A stretch of DNA of 64,000 bases, from NCBI RefSeq assembly GCF_042680125.1, contig NZ_JBHTNY010000029.1; one strand, 5' to 3'. This document shows, one piece after another, positions 1-8,442 of the stretch; within the stretch, counting starts at the first letter, position 1; each line of letters starts with the position of its first letter. This DNA is from Robinsoniella peoriensis (GTDB lineage Bacteria > Bacillota > Clostridia > Lachnospirales > Lachnospiraceae). The notes beneath the pieces were generated by a model that had not been told where the DNA came from, made no database searches, and was given only the letters and a program-made list of their open reading frames with translations. The position numbers and the translations under genes are program-made.

Positions 1-173
1 CCTGTCATATATTTACCAGCGCCTTCTGATACACCTAAAATAACCGGTGAATTACACTCCTGCGCTGTCACGAGAACTGCCTTTGTCCACTCCAGGTTAT
101 TGATATTAAACTGACCTACTGCGTAGTGGCCTGCTTTTGCTTTGTCTAACATTTCTTTTGCTGATACTAACAT
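1..173 (-). CDS. fba: Class II fructose-bisphosphate aldolase, N-terminal part (cut by window edge)
   Basis: The first 57 residues are visible, beginning MLVSAKEMLDKAKAGHYAVG and continuing with QFNINNLEW, the characteristic N-terminus of class II (metal-dependent) fructose-1,6-bisphosphate/tagatose-bisphosphate aldolases. The enzyme cleaves fructose-1,6-bisphosphate to glyceraldehyde-3-phosphate and dihydroxyacetone phosphate in glycolysis. The start at 173 is supported by a GGAGGT ribosome site at 181-186. The metal-binding histidines lie outside the window, so fructose versus tagatose specificity cannot be judged. Confidence 0.88.
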   Translation of the reverse strand, partial: MLVSAKEMLDKAKAGHYAVGQFNINNLEWTKAVLVTAQECNSPVILGVSEGAGKYMT

Positions 174-262
174 CTCTATTACCTCCATATGATATATTTA
201 AAGCCTCATTAAAAAATTGTCTATGCGACCATTATAACCTATCTTTGAATAAAAATAAACTA

Positions 263-1150
263 TTATTTTACAATAATGGGAATTGCCTGCTTGTGATTGA
301 TGATCTCAACATGCTTGTGATCCCCGCCAAATTCGCCATCCAGCGTCCAAGGAATCTCTTCCTCTGCCTCCATAACGATATAGTCCGTCTTAAACGAATG
401 TATATATTTGGAATTTACTTCTTTCATAAGCAGAGCCCCTATAATCTCCTGAAGCTCCAATGGATTCTGGGGAGTACGGATTAACGTCACCTCATAGACA
501 CCATCATTTAACTTTACATGTTTTCCTGTCATGTTCCGGAATCCGCCAACAGAATCTGAGTTGGTGATCATTCCATAAATAAAATCCCCTTCTATGGTCT
601 CATCATTTGCTTCTATCTTCATTTTATAAGATTTAATTCCATAAAGCCGCTTCACGCCCTCCAGTACATATGCCAGATGCCCTAAAATGTTCTTTAGCTC
701 CTGTCTCGTCTGGTATGATACATCTGTAAAAATTCCAAATGCAGCAATATAAACAAAATAATCATCATTAAAAGAGCCAACATCACAAAGGTAAGGCATT
801 CCATCCATAATATCCTGTGCCGCCTTAACCATATTCTTTGAAAGCTTCAGACTATTGGCAAAATCATTGGTACTTCCCGCAGGAATATACCCTACCGGGC
901 AATCAGCACCGCTTTCCATCATTCCCGTAATTATCTCGTCCAGCGTTCCGTCTCCTCCGCTGCAGACAACCATGTCATATTCACTGGCACGTTCCTTTGT
1001 CATCTTGCAGGCATCCAGAAAGCTCTGCGTCGTATAGGAATGTACATCATAACCTCCTTTGACGAAAATATCAATTATCTCCAGAAGTTTATTCTTAATA
1101 AGACCTTTACCTGATTTGGGATTGATTATAAATAGCATTTTCTTTTTCAT
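263..1150 (-). CDS. Diacylglycerol kinase family lipid kinase (YegS/DgkB-like)
   Basis: A 295-residue soluble protein with the nucleotide-binding signature of the DAGK/YegS/sphingosine-kinase family: FIINPKSGKG at the N-terminus, CSGGDGTLDE near residue 70 and PAGSTNDFA near residue 95. Such enzymes phosphorylate diacylglycerol or related lipids, recycling lipid intermediates at the inner membrane face. The start was placed at 1150 (MKKKMLF) because GAGGTG at 1158-1163 has correct spacing to it; the longer reading from 1165 would put the ribosome site inside the gene. It is transcribed alone, divergently from the TSCPD gene. The exact lipid substrate cannot be told from the sequence. Confidence 0.88.
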   Translation of the reverse strand: MKKKMLFIINPKSGKGLIKNKLLEIIDIFVKGGYDVHSYTTQSFLDACKMTKERASEYDMVVCSGGDGTLDEIITGMMESGADCPVGYIPAGSTNDFANSLKLSKNMVKAAQDIMDGMPYLCDVGSFNDDYFVYIAAFGIFTDVSYQTRQELKNILGHLAYVLEGVKRLYGIKSYKMKIEANDETIEGDFIYGMITNSDSVGGFRNMTGKHVKLNDGVYEVTLIRTPQNPLELQEIIGALLMKEVNSKYIHSFKTDYIVMEAEEEIPWTLDGEFGGDHKHVEIINHKQAIPIIVK

Positions 1151-1302
1151 AACATAACACCTCAATACCCCTCTAATGTATGAACCTATTCTACTACCAA
1201 AGTTTCACAGATGCAATCATTTTGTTTTTAGAAAAAATTACATGAATTAAACCATTTCAAACTAGTTGCAGTGTACCGGTTTTCATTTTCTTTAGATTAT
1301 GC

Positions 1303-1308
1303 TATACT
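1303..1308 (+). promoter_or_regulatory. Putative -10 box (TATACT, extended TG) of the TSCPD gene
   Basis: TGC-TATACT lies about 27 bases before the start codon, with TTTTCA 17 bases upstream as a weak -35. Seen in sequence; promoter activity is inferred. Confidence 0.35.
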
Positions 1309-1334
1309 GTCCTGAGAAAAGGAGGTGTGATACA

Positions 1335-1577
1335 ATGATATATAAGACAAAAGGGGTCTGTTCACAGGCAATTGATTTTGAGTTAGACGGCGATACCATC
1401 AAAAAAGTAACTTTTGTTGGCGGCTGCTCCGGTAATACTCAGGGCGTTGCGCGTCTTGTTGAAGGAATGAACGTGGACGAAGCCATACAAAAACTGGAGG
1501 GCATTAAATGCGGTCCAAGACCTACATCCTGTCCCGATCAGCTTGCAAAAGCTTTAAAGGAAGCAACCGGGAAATAA
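1335..1577 (+). CDS. TSCPD domain-containing protein (TIGR03905 type)
   Basis: An 80-residue protein ending in the GPRPTSCPDQL motif that names the TSCPD domain, which also occurs at the C-terminus of some ribonucleotide reductases. The body (YKTKGVCSQAIDFELDGDTI, then GGCSGNTQGVARLVEGM) matches the stand-alone TIGR03905 family common in Clostridia. Conserved cysteines in the GVCS, GGCSGN, KCGPRP and SCPDQ motifs suggest metal or redox binding, but the function is unknown. The start is at 1335, with a perfect GGAGGTG at 1321-1327; an in-frame upstream ATG precedes the ribosome site and was discarded. Confidence 0.85.
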   Translation: MIYKTKGVCSQAIDFELDGDTIKKVTFVGGCSGNTQGVARLVEGMNVDEAIQKLEGIKCGPRPTSCPDQLAKALKEATGK

Positions 1578-1580
1578 AAT

Positions 1581-1668
1581 ATGAGGCTGTTACCTTAAAA
1601 GTCATGCCAAAGTGTCTTATTCATCAACATGAATAATAACCGTGGTACTGACCGGGTAACAGCCTCAT
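1581..1668. terminator. Long nested palindrome between convergent genes (probable bidirectional terminator)
   Basis: A perfect 14-bp stem (1581-1594 with 1655-1668, ATGAGGCTGTTACC and its complement) encloses a second stem (GTCA-TGCCA with TGGTA-C-TGAC) and an inner perfect 8-bp hairpin with a CAAC loop (1617-1624 with 1629-1636). It lies between the convergent TSCPD and beta-CASP genes. T-rich sequence follows on the plus strand (AAATTTTTAT). The structure is larger than an ordinary terminator. Confidence 0.6.
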
Positions 1669-1676
1669 CTAAATTT

Positions 1677-3290
1677 TTATCTATCCCATTTATCGCACAT
1701 TGCATTGATCTGGTCTGCAAATTTTGCCAAATCTTTATTCGCTCCGCCTTCGTTATGTCGGATAACTGTAAGCAGTCTTTGCCCGGCACCCAATAATCTG
1801 GCAAATACTGTATTCGCTCTTGCCCCCATAACTGTCATGTTCTCAGTATCCTTTACGATTGGAACCGGATGTGCCTCTTTAATAAACACATTTTCAGCCA
1901 GGTCAAATATTGTTCCGCTATATGGCGCCGTTGCTTTTAAATGCAGTTCATCAAATAAACGATTTTTAAATATCTCACATACACTGTCTTCCCCATGAGT
2001 TACAAATACTCTGTCAGGCTTCTTTTCAATTGCCGAAACCCACCTGATCAATCCTTCATTATCCGCGTGTCCGCTAATCCCCTGCAGCTTGCATATCTCT
2101 GCATGCACTTCAATTTCTTCTCCAAATAGTTTTACTGTTTTTGCGCCTTCTATAATAGCCCTTCCTAAAGTTCCTGCAGCCTGATATCCCGCAAATACAA
2201 TAGTGCTGTCTTTACGCCACAGATTATGCTTCAGATGATGTTTAATTCTTCCTGCATCACACATGCCGCTCGCAGATAAGATAATTTTCGGACTGTTATT
2301 AAAATTAATATTTTTTGACTCATCACTGGTAATTGCTGTCTTTAAACCGGGAAATCCTATGGGGTTAATTCCCTGATCCAGAAGCGCGGTTGCTTCTTCA
2401 TCAAAATCTTCTCTCATCCGCTCGCGGAAAATACTTGTGGCTTCCACAGCAAGAGGACTATCAACGTAAACTTCAAATCCTTCGTGGTTCTTAATCAGAT
2501 GCTCTTCTTTTATCTTACGAATAAAATAAAGGAGTTCCTGGGTTCTTCCTACTGCAAAAGAAGGCACCACAACATTTCCTCCCCTGTCGAAAGTTCTCTG
2601 AATAATCTTCGAAAATTCACCTACGTAATCCGGTCTGCCTCCATGGCTTCTGTCACCATAGGTAGACTCCATGACTACATAATCTGCATCCTGAATATAT
2701 TGGGGATCCCGAATCAGCGGTTGATTCTCATTTCCGATATCACCAGAAAATACAATCTTTTTTTCACAGCCTTTTTCATTTATCCACACTTCAATAGAAG
2801 AAGATCCAAGCAGATGTCCCGCATCTATAAAACGTATCTTTATGCCATCTGCAATAGGAATAATTTTATTATAATCATTTCCTATAAAACAGCTGATTGC
2901 CCCATTAGCATCTTCCATATCATACAATGGTGCAACTTCAGCTTTCCCGGCTCTTTTTCCTTTTCTGTTCTTCCATTCAGCCTCAAACATCTGAATGTGC
3001 GCACTGTCGCGCAGCATAATCTCACATAAATCCTGGGTTGCTCTGGTTGAAAATACCTGCCCCCTGAATCCTCTTTGGTATAAAAGGGGAATCTTCCCGG
3101 AATGATCAATGTGGGCATGTGTTAACAGCAGCATATCAATATCACTGGCCGGAACGGGTATATCCTGATTTTCAAAACAATCAGGCCCTTGCTCCATACC
3201 ACAATCGATCAGTATCTTTTTTTCGCATGCCTCCAGATAATAGCAGCTTCCTGTTACTTCATGTGTTGCCCCTAAAAATGTCAATCTCAT
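1677..3290 (-). CDS. MBL-fold metallohydrolase with beta-CASP domain (RNA-processing type)
   Basis: A 537-residue protein. The N-terminus carries the metallo-beta-lactamase fold (FLGATHEVTGSCYYLE) with the zinc motif THAHIDHSG (H58, H60, D62, H63), and the middle has the beta-CASP and RMMBL features (SASGMCDAGRIKHHL, then GISGHADNEGL and VFVTHGE). This architecture belongs to the CPSF73/Ysh1-like bacterial hydrolases, whose characterised relatives are ribonucleases. A C-terminal extension of about 70 residues after the RMMBL region is typical of the clostridial members. The ATG at 3290 follows a GGAGAGG ribosome site. It appears monocistronic. RNA substrate unknown. Confidence 0.85.
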   Translation of the reverse strand: MRLTFLGATHEVTGSCYYLEACEKKILIDCGMEQGPDCFENQDIPVPASDIDMLLLTHAHIDHSGKIPLLYQRGFRGQVFSTRATQDLCEIMLRDSAHIQMFEAEWKNRKGKRAGKAEVAPLYDMEDANGAISCFIGNDYNKIIPIADGIKIRFIDAGHLLGSSSIEVWINEKGCEKKIVFSGDIGNENQPLIRDPQYIQDADYVVMESTYGDRSHGGRPDYVGEFSKIIQRTFDRGGNVVVPSFAVGRTQELLYFIRKIKEEHLIKNHEGFEVYVDSPLAVEATSIFRERMREDFDEEATALLDQGINPIGFPGLKTAITSDESKNINFNNSPKIILSASGMCDAGRIKHHLKHNLWRKDSTIVFAGYQAAGTLGRAIIEGAKTVKLFGEEIEVHAEICKLQGISGHADNEGLIRWVSAIEKKPDRVFVTHGEDSVCEIFKNRLFDELHLKATAPYSGTIFDLAENVFIKEAHPVPIVKDTENMTVMGARANTVFARLLGAGQRLLTVIRHNEGGANKDLAKFADQINAMCDKWDR

Positions 3291-3381
3291 AAAAAATGCC
3301 TCTCCTTTCGCCCAAACATAGTTGTATAAGAATATTATACTCTGTTTAGTGCTATTAAGATAGGCATTTTCAAATTAATAT

Positions 3382-4383
3382 TTAATTGTAATCACGATGC
3401 TTGTAAAATCCAGAACAGCATAAGCCAAAATCCTCAGATGTTACTGTAAACTGCTGATATGGACTGCTCATACCGATGTCTCTGATTGCTTCAGCATTGC
3501 TAAAATCAGATTTTGGTCCTACAAAATACTGTTTATATCCTTTTGGTCCAATATCCAGAATTCCCTTATCCCACTCAGCAGAGTTTCCACCGTTTGGAAT
3601 TGCGACAATTCTGACCTTATTCCAGACATCTGCAAAACGCTTTTTCACCGCTCCCAGATTCTTCCGCAGATTCACGGTTCCCAAGAGCAAGCTTCCATCA
3701 ATGTATTCTCGTTCTCCTGCTCCATTGTGCTTTTTACATAAATCAAAATCATTATATAGCCCACATCTCATACCGCAGCTTGGTACGCCAAGATTAATGC
3801 ATACACTACAAGGTTCATCGGCAGTGAGATATTTAACTGCCATAATTGTATCTTCCATCTTTTTGTCCATTTTTTCTGAACCATGGTATACAACCAGTCC
3901 CTTTTCTAATTCTTCACCATAAACAGCGAAATCAAAACGCCATCCGTTACAAACAAAAGACAGATCTTTTTCGACCTTACAAATTTCATCCACACCAACG
4001 TGTTGCATAAATCCATATGGATCCCTGATAAAACTAACTTCATTTTCATCGAAGACCTTAGCATCTTCAGCTTTATTTGTAAGCACTTTCAATTCATCCA
4101 AAGTAAATTCCGGCATTATTACCTTACCTACTTTTGATGCCATCAGAACTTCCACTGCTTTATGTATTGAAAATGAGCATAAATCCGCCAATATCATGAT
4201 TTGATATTCTGGCACTTTTTGAAATCTCTTGTCTGGTTCTGTCTTTTTGCATGCCGAATTCATCAATCCACTAATGTAAATAAATTGGCATTTCTCATCT
4301 ATATAGTTGTCCACGATACTTCCTGTATGGCATATTCCACACTCAATGTTTTGAAATAAAAAGCGATAGTACTTTGCATTCAT
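3382..4383 (-). CDS. Metallo-beta-lactamase-like protein, apparently without metal ligands
   Basis: 333 residues; not confidently recognised. The order of segments resembles ComEC-type MBL proteins: a strand plus helix where HxHxDH would sit (IMILADLCSFSIHKAVEVL), followed by VGKVIMPEF, a later SLLLGTVNL strand where LLTGD would sit, and VRIVAIPNGGNSAEWDKGIL where LPHHGS would sit. The histidines of both metal motifs are missing, so this may be an inactive, structure-only derivative. It has no signal peptide or membrane segment and is rather cysteine-rich (CSVCINLG, CGMRCGLYND). The start has an AGGGGAG site 10 bases upstream. The neighbour downstream is the beta-CASP gene, 91 bp away, with no obvious link. 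The fold assignment is inference from motif order and should be tested by structure prediction. Confidence 0.6.
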   Translation of the reverse strand: MNAKYYRFLFQNIECGICHTGSIVDNYIDEKCQFIYISGLMNSACKKTEPDKRFQKVPEYQIMILADLCSFSIHKAVEVLMASKVGKVIMPEFTLDELKVLTNKAEDAKVFDENEVSFIRDPYGFMQHVGVDEICKVEKDLSFVCNGWRFDFAVYGEELEKGLVVYHGSEKMDKKMEDTIMAVKYLTADEPCSVCINLGVPSCGMRCGLYNDFDLCKKHNGAGEREYIDGSLLLGTVNLRKNLGAVKKRFADVWNKVRIVAIPNGGNSAEWDKGILDIGPKGYKQYFVGPKSDFSNAEAIRDIGMSSPYQQFTVTSEDFGLCCSGFYKHRDYN

Positions 4384-4560
4384 GATTTTTTTACTCCCCT
4401 TTGTCTAATTCGTTTATAAGCTGTAATGCTTATATTTATGAATTTTTAATTTACTACATAACATTGACTTTGCTTTACAAAAATGAAAGGTAATGTAATA
4501 AACAATCATTTGTAAAACGTTGTTCTTTGTTTTAGTTATTTTGAAATTATTACTTTCATT

Positions 4561-5046
4561 TTAATTAATCCAAATTCCACTTGACCAACTATTACTCGTC
4601 TCCGTTGTACTTCCTTTTACTGCCATATGAACCCCTTGCACTCGATAGTAATATCCAGTTGCAACCACTAATGATGTATTGTAGGATGCTTGCGTTGTAT
4701 TATAGGCGGTATGATATCTTTGATCAACAGAAACCCATGATCCATTTACCAATCTCTCAAGATACAGATTTACCACTACCTTATCACAAGCTCTATTGCA
4801 CATTGTTGACCCTGCAATTTTAATAACTCCATTACCATGATTTTCAATGGAACCAACCCCGCTCGCCAAATAATTACCTCTTGCTAAAGCCTGCCATATA
4901 CCTTCCACCTTATTATCAGATGTCAGCAATGATCCATCAACAATCTCACCATCCCTTGGTCCAGCAGCATTTACGTTTAGTGACATTAAACTAAAGCACA
5001 TGATTAAACATATTACCATCGAACACATTTTTCTTAACTTTTTCAT
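4561..5046 (-). CDS. Small secreted protein (DUF6147-like)
   Basis: A 161-residue protein with a clear Sec signal peptide: basic MKKLRK, a hydrophobic core, and probable cleavage after NVNAAG near residue 28. The mature part is about 130 residues, rich in Ser, Thr, Asn, Tyr and Gly, with two cysteines (TMCNRACDK) that could form a disulfide and a C-terminal GYYYRVQGVHMAVKG segment typical of small beta-rich secreted Firmicutes proteins I associate with DUF6147. Function unknown. A strong AAGGAGG site lies 7 bases before the ATG. It has its own untranslated leader and probably its own promoter. Confidence 0.7.
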   Translation of the reverse strand: MKKLRKMCSMVICLIMCFSLMSLNVNAAGPRDGEIVDGSLLTSDNKVEGIWQALARGNYLASGVGSIENHGNGVIKIAGSTMCNRACDKVVVNLYLERLVNGSWVSVDQRYHTAYNTTQASYNTSLVVATGYYYRVQGVHMAVKGSTTETSNSWSSGIWIN

Positions 5047-5140
5047 CTTTGCCTCCTTTTTCTTTAGTCTTTACATTACATATATATAAACGTATTAGAA
5101 TCAAAAATATAACGCAAAATGCTAAATTTTATAAAAAAAT

Positions 5141-6142
5141 TTAAAAATACGCGTTTTGTAATAGTTTTGTAAATTCTTTTTTGTCCATTATTGCTGAAAC
5201 CGAATAATAATTATGGTTATTTTCGAATTGTGTTACATACTCCTTTTCACCATTAGGGTTTTCAATTTCTGATATTGTTATAATTTTATCTGTTGCAATT
5301 GTAATTTGAAATGAGTCAGTATATTTACCATCAAAACTCTGATATCCAGAAGCATCCAGACTTTTTTTGTACATAAATAGATTAATAACCGTATCATTTT
5401 TATCGTACAAATATTGTATAATGGCATTATTTGTATAGCTATCTATATTACAAGAGGAATATTTCATTCCCTCTGGTTTGTATAAAAATTTAAGAGGAGT
5501 TATACCTGTCTTGTCTTGTATCTCATTATAAATACTATTTTCCTCCTTACTACTACTTTCAACGTAATTATTACTATTTTCTATGCCAATATTAAGACTT
5601 TGCGCCGTTAATGTATTCCATAACGCCATAACATACTCCCTATTAGCCGAACTAGTCATACTAACCCCAAACAAACACAAGCAAACCATAGCCGCAGCTC
5701 CAGCGAATTTCAACACCTTGTCCCGCTTGCGCTGCGCCAGCTTTCTTTTTCCAATCGCAAGGGCCTTCTTATCTTCATCCGAAAGCAAATTATATATTTG
5801 CTCACGATTCTCTTCACCATGAGCATAATTTACCTTCTTTTCTTCTCCCACAACAGTCTCCAGAATCTCCTCTGCCTTTGCAGGTCCCGTTTCTTCTTCA
5901 TCAACCCACTTCTTCTCGTCCTTCAGTTTCTGAATAATTGCAGCGAAAAGTTCAGGTGGTTCTTCTATTTCATCTATGTAATCTAAATTCTGATCTGAAT
6001 TTAAAATTTTTTCGTATTCATCTGCCTCTATCATTAATTGCCGTCGGAGAGCCTCATCCATATTATCCTCGGATTCTGTAATCTCCGAGAAAATTGGAAA
6101 AGGCTCAATTTTATCACTGTTTTTTCTTTGTTTTCCTTCCAC
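5141..6142 (-). CDS. DUF4367 membrane-anchored protein (probable anti-sigma-type regulator)
   Basis: 333 residues. An acidic cytoplasmic N-terminal half (about 140 residues, rich in Glu and Asp, with LRRQLMIEADEYEKIL) is followed by a basic stretch (KRKLAQRKRDKVLKF), one transmembrane helix (about 147-163), and an extracytoplasmic C-terminal DUF4367 domain (FLYKPEGM onwards, ending KEFTKLLQNAYF). Proteins of this build usually pair with a sigma-70-family gene in Lachnospiraceae and sense envelope conditions. The matching sigma-like gene is at 7371-7886 on the same strand but is separated by murG on the opposite strand. The partnership is inference. Confidence 0.72.
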   Translation of the reverse strand: MEGKQRKNSDKIEPFPIFSEITESEDNMDEALRRQLMIEADEYEKILNSDQNLDYIDEIEEPPELFAAIIQKLKDEKKWVDEEETGPAKAEEILETVVGEEKKVNYAHGEENREQIYNLLSDEDKKALAIGKRKLAQRKRDKVLKFAGAAAMVCLCLFGVSMTSSANREYVMALWNTLTAQSLNIGIENSNNYVESSSKEENSIYNEIQDKTGITPLKFLYKPEGMKYSSCNIDSYTNNAIIQYLYDKNDTVINLFMYKKSLDASGYQSFDGKYTDSFQITIATDKIITISEIENPNGEKEYVTQFENNHNYYSVSAIMDKKEFTKLLQNAYF

Positions 6143-6287
6143 TATTTACTCCCCTCTGCACGAGCAACGTTGCGTATATATCCGATAGCTTTTTAATATA
6201 ATTATATCCCATCCCGCCCAGTCCCGTCTTGACTTTTTTTCATAACAGTATAATATGTATCTATGATGAACTTTTTGGAGGATGAAT

Positions 6288-7358
6288 ATGAAACGAATTA
6301 TTCTTACAGGTGGCGGCACCGCCGGCCATGTTACACCTAATATTGCACTACTTCCTCGTCTGAAGGAACTGGATTACGATGTTCAATACATTGGTTCCTT
6401 TGACGGAATTGAAAAAAAATTAATTGAAGAACTTTCTATTCCCTATTATGGAATCGCTTCCGGTAAATTGAGACGTTACTTTGATCCAAAGAACTTTTCA
6501 GATCCATTCAAAGTAATAAAGGGCTACTTTCAGGCTCGAAAATTGATGAAGCGCCTGAAACCGGACGTTATTTTTTCCAAGGGCGGATTTGTAGCTGTTC
6601 CGGTAGTTCTTGCGGCAAAACACAGACATATCCCAGTCATTATACATGAGTCAGATATGACCCCCGGTCTGGCAAATAAACTTTCCATCCCATCTGCTGA
6701 TAAAATATGCTGCAATTTTCCTGAAACGCTTTCACACCTACCGGAAGGAAAAGCCTTTCTTACCGGATCCCCCATACGTCAAGAGCTCTTATCCGGTAAT
6801 AAACTGGCGGCGCTGAAGTTCTGTGGATTTACAGCAAATAAGCCCGTCCTGCTGATTATTGGCGGCAGTCTTGGTTCCGCTGCTGTCAATGCCGCTATTA
6901 GGAATATATTACCACAACTCTTGAAAACTTTCCAGGTAATTCACTTATGTGGAAAAGATAAAATCGATGAATCTTTAAAAAATATGGAAGGTTATGTACA
7001 ATACGAATATATCAAACAAGAACTGGCGGATCTGTTCGCCCTTGCAGATGTAGTTGTCTCCAGAGCAGGTGCAAATGCAATCTGTGAATTACTGGCACTG
7101 CGCAAACCAAATCTCTTAATTCCGCTCTCTGCAGCAGCTAGCCGTGGAGATCAGATTTTAAATGCTGCTTCTTTCAAACGTCAGGGATTCAGCGAAGTAT
7201 TGGAAGAAGATACTCTGTCTCCGGAGGTACTGCTAAACACTATCCAAAAATTATATGAATCCCGGCGCACCTACGTTGCTGCTATGGAAAAAAGCCAGCA
7301 AAATGATGCAATCGGGAAGATCGTTACATTAATCGGACAGGTAATACAAGGAAAGTAG
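6288..7358 (+). CDS. murG: UDP-N-acetylglucosamine lipid II transferase MurG
   Basis: 356 residues. Glycosyltransferase family 28: the N-terminal acceptor domain begins KRIILTGGGTAGHVTPN, with FSKGGFVAVP near 100 and HESDMTPGLAN near 125; the C-terminal donor domain has LLIIGGSLGSAAVN, SRAGANAICELLAL and LIPLSAAASRGDQ. MurG transfers GlcNAc from UDP-GlcNAc onto lipid I at the inner membrane face, making lipid II. The gene stands outside any division or cell-wall cluster, so it may be a second, accessory MurG paralogue. ATG at 6288 is preferred because the TTTTGGAGG site ends at 6281; the ATG at 6282 directly touches it. TTGACT (6229) and TATAAT (6249) upstream are only 14 bp apart, so the promoter is unclear. 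Confidence 0.9.
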   Translation: MKRIILTGGGTAGHVTPNIALLPRLKELDYDVQYIGSFDGIEKKLIEELSIPYYGIASGKLRRYFDPKNFSDPFKVIKGYFQARKLMKRLKPDVIFSKGGFVAVPVVLAAKHRHIPVIIHESDMTPGLANKLSIPSADKICCNFPETLSHLPEGKAFLTGSPIRQELLSGNKLAALKFCGFTANKPVLLIIGGSLGSAAVNAAIRNILPQLLKTFQVIHLCGKDKIDESLKNMEGYVQYEYIKQELADLFALADVVVSRAGANAICELLALRKPNLLIPLSAAASRGDQILNAASFKRQGFSEVLEEDTLSPEVLLNTIQKLYESRRTYVAAMEKSQQNDAIGKIVTLIGQVIQGK

Positions 7359-7380
7359 AGGCGCTCGCCTCTACTTTTCT
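7354..7380. terminator. Bidirectional terminator between murG and the sigma-factor gene
   Basis: A perfect 10-bp stem, AGTAGAGGCG (7354-7363) with CGCCTCTACT (7366-7375), is followed by TTTTCT on the plus strand and flanked by AAAA-type sequence for the minus direction. It overlaps the stop codons of both convergent genes. Confidence 0.8.
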
Positions 7381-7886
7381 CTATAATCTTTCAGATATTT
7401 CTGCCTTATGTACTTCTTAGCCCTGCATAATCTTGCTCGGAATACTGTGACTGCAATCCCAAGTTTTGCCGCTGCCTCTTCCTGGGTCAGTCCATTCACA
7501 TAGCTTTGGTAAATTACTTCGTACCATCTTTCATTCATCTGCTTTAAATCGTCAAAAATTGTAAACAGCAATTGTGTATTTGCCGTTCTGTTCACTAACT
7601 CATCAATTGAATATTCGACCGCTGTATTAATACTGGATGTGGGCATAATCACTTCTCTTCTTACACTTGCTTTTCTGGAATTATCTATCACCGCTCTTTT
7701 TGCAGTAATGAGAAGCCATGCCTTAATAAAATCCGGCGCTACTGTATCCATATTGTCATAATATTTCCAAAATACGTGTTGACAGACTTCTTGTGCCAAC
7801 TCAAAATCCCCAGTCTGATCCAAAGCAGCTTTTATGACCAGACGATGATATCTGTTATATACTTCTGTAAACAATTTATTCTTCAT
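7371..7886 (-). CDS. RNA polymerase sigma-70 family factor (ECF-like)
   Basis: 171 residues with a sigma region 2 (YNRYHRLVIKAALDQTGDFE, AQEVCQHVFWKYY, IKAWLLITAKRAVIDNSRK) and a region 4 helix-turn-helix (YVNGLTQEEAAAKLGIAVTV, FRARLCRAKKYIRQKYL). It lacks regions 1 and 3, as ECF factors do. It lies 24 bp downstream of the HIT gene on the same strand, so the two are probably co-transcribed. The likely antagonist is the DUF4367 protein at 5141-6142, now on the far side of murG. The target promoter is unknown. Confidence 0.85.
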   Translation of the reverse strand: MKNKLFTEVYNRYHRLVIKAALDQTGDFELAQEVCQHVFWKYYDNMDTVAPDFIKAWLLITAKRAVIDNSRKASVRREVIMPTSSINTAVEYSIDELVNRTANTQLLFTIFDDLKQMNERWYEVIYQSYVNGLTQEEAAAKLGIAVTVFRARLCRAKKYIRQKYLKDYREK

Positions 7887-7910
7887 CTTTTGTAGTGTCC
7901 TCTTCTCAGC

Positions 7911-8321
7911 TTATGCTTTAAATTTGGAAAGTATCTCTTCTTTGTCTTTCTCCGTCAAGGTTCCGGGTTTCCACGTTACACCGACATGATCTTTTGTTCT
8001 GCGCGGTATGAGATGAATGTGGAAATGAAATACAGTCTGACCTGCTGCTTCCCCATTATTTTGCAGAATATTGATCCCATCGCACTCCAGTGTGTCCATT
8101 AACTGAGCAGCCATCTTCTTTGCCAAAGTGTAAGCTTTTTGGAGTAAGGAATCTGGCATCTCGAAAATATTCGCATAATGTTCCTTCGGAATAATCAGAG
8201 CATGCCCTTTCGATGCCGGTCCTAAATCAAGTATTACCTTGAAATCTTCATCTTCAAATATTGCCGCCGAAGGTATTTGTCCATTCGCTATTTTACAAAA
8301 AATGCAATCATTTTCTTTCAT
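7911..8321 (-). CDS. HIT family nucleotide hydrolase
   Basis: 136 residues of a histidine-triad protein: CIFCKIANGQIPS at the N-terminus, with the CxxC of the zinc-binding subtype partly kept (C6, C9), and the triad HFHIHLIPR (H99, H101, H103) near the C-terminus. Family members hydrolyse AMP-linked phosphoramidates or dinucleoside polyphosphates in the cytosol. The length is standard. It is first in a probable two-gene unit with the sigma factor. ATG at 8321 is preceded by GGAGAG. Confidence 0.93.
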   Translation of the reverse strand: MKENDCIFCKIANGQIPSAAIFEDEDFKVILDLGPASKGHALIIPKEHYANIFEMPDSLLQKAYTLAKKMAAQLMDTLECDGINILQNNGEAAGQTVFHFHIHLIPRRTKDHVGVTWKPGTLTEKDKEEILSKFKA

Positions 8322-8442
8322 AAACTCTCTCCTTTTCCTAATAATTATTCACTATTATGTTAGATATTTTGTAAAATTATGTCAATAATATGTATTTGCT
8401 ATTTTTCGAAACCAATGCTATTCTATGCATGGAGGTGTCGAT

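Noticed and set aside
137..484. 115-codon frame on the plus strand overlapping the aldolase and lipid-kinase genes
   Set aside because: It is antisense to two recognised genes and to their leader; the translation is hydrophobic noise.
2484..3029. 181-codon frame on the plus strand inside the beta-CASP gene
   Set aside because: Antisense shadow of a conserved gene; no ribosome site.
8425..8442. ATG at 8425 as start of the soluble kinase
   Set aside because: The GGAGGTG ribosome site lies inside that extension and serves the ATG at 8443.
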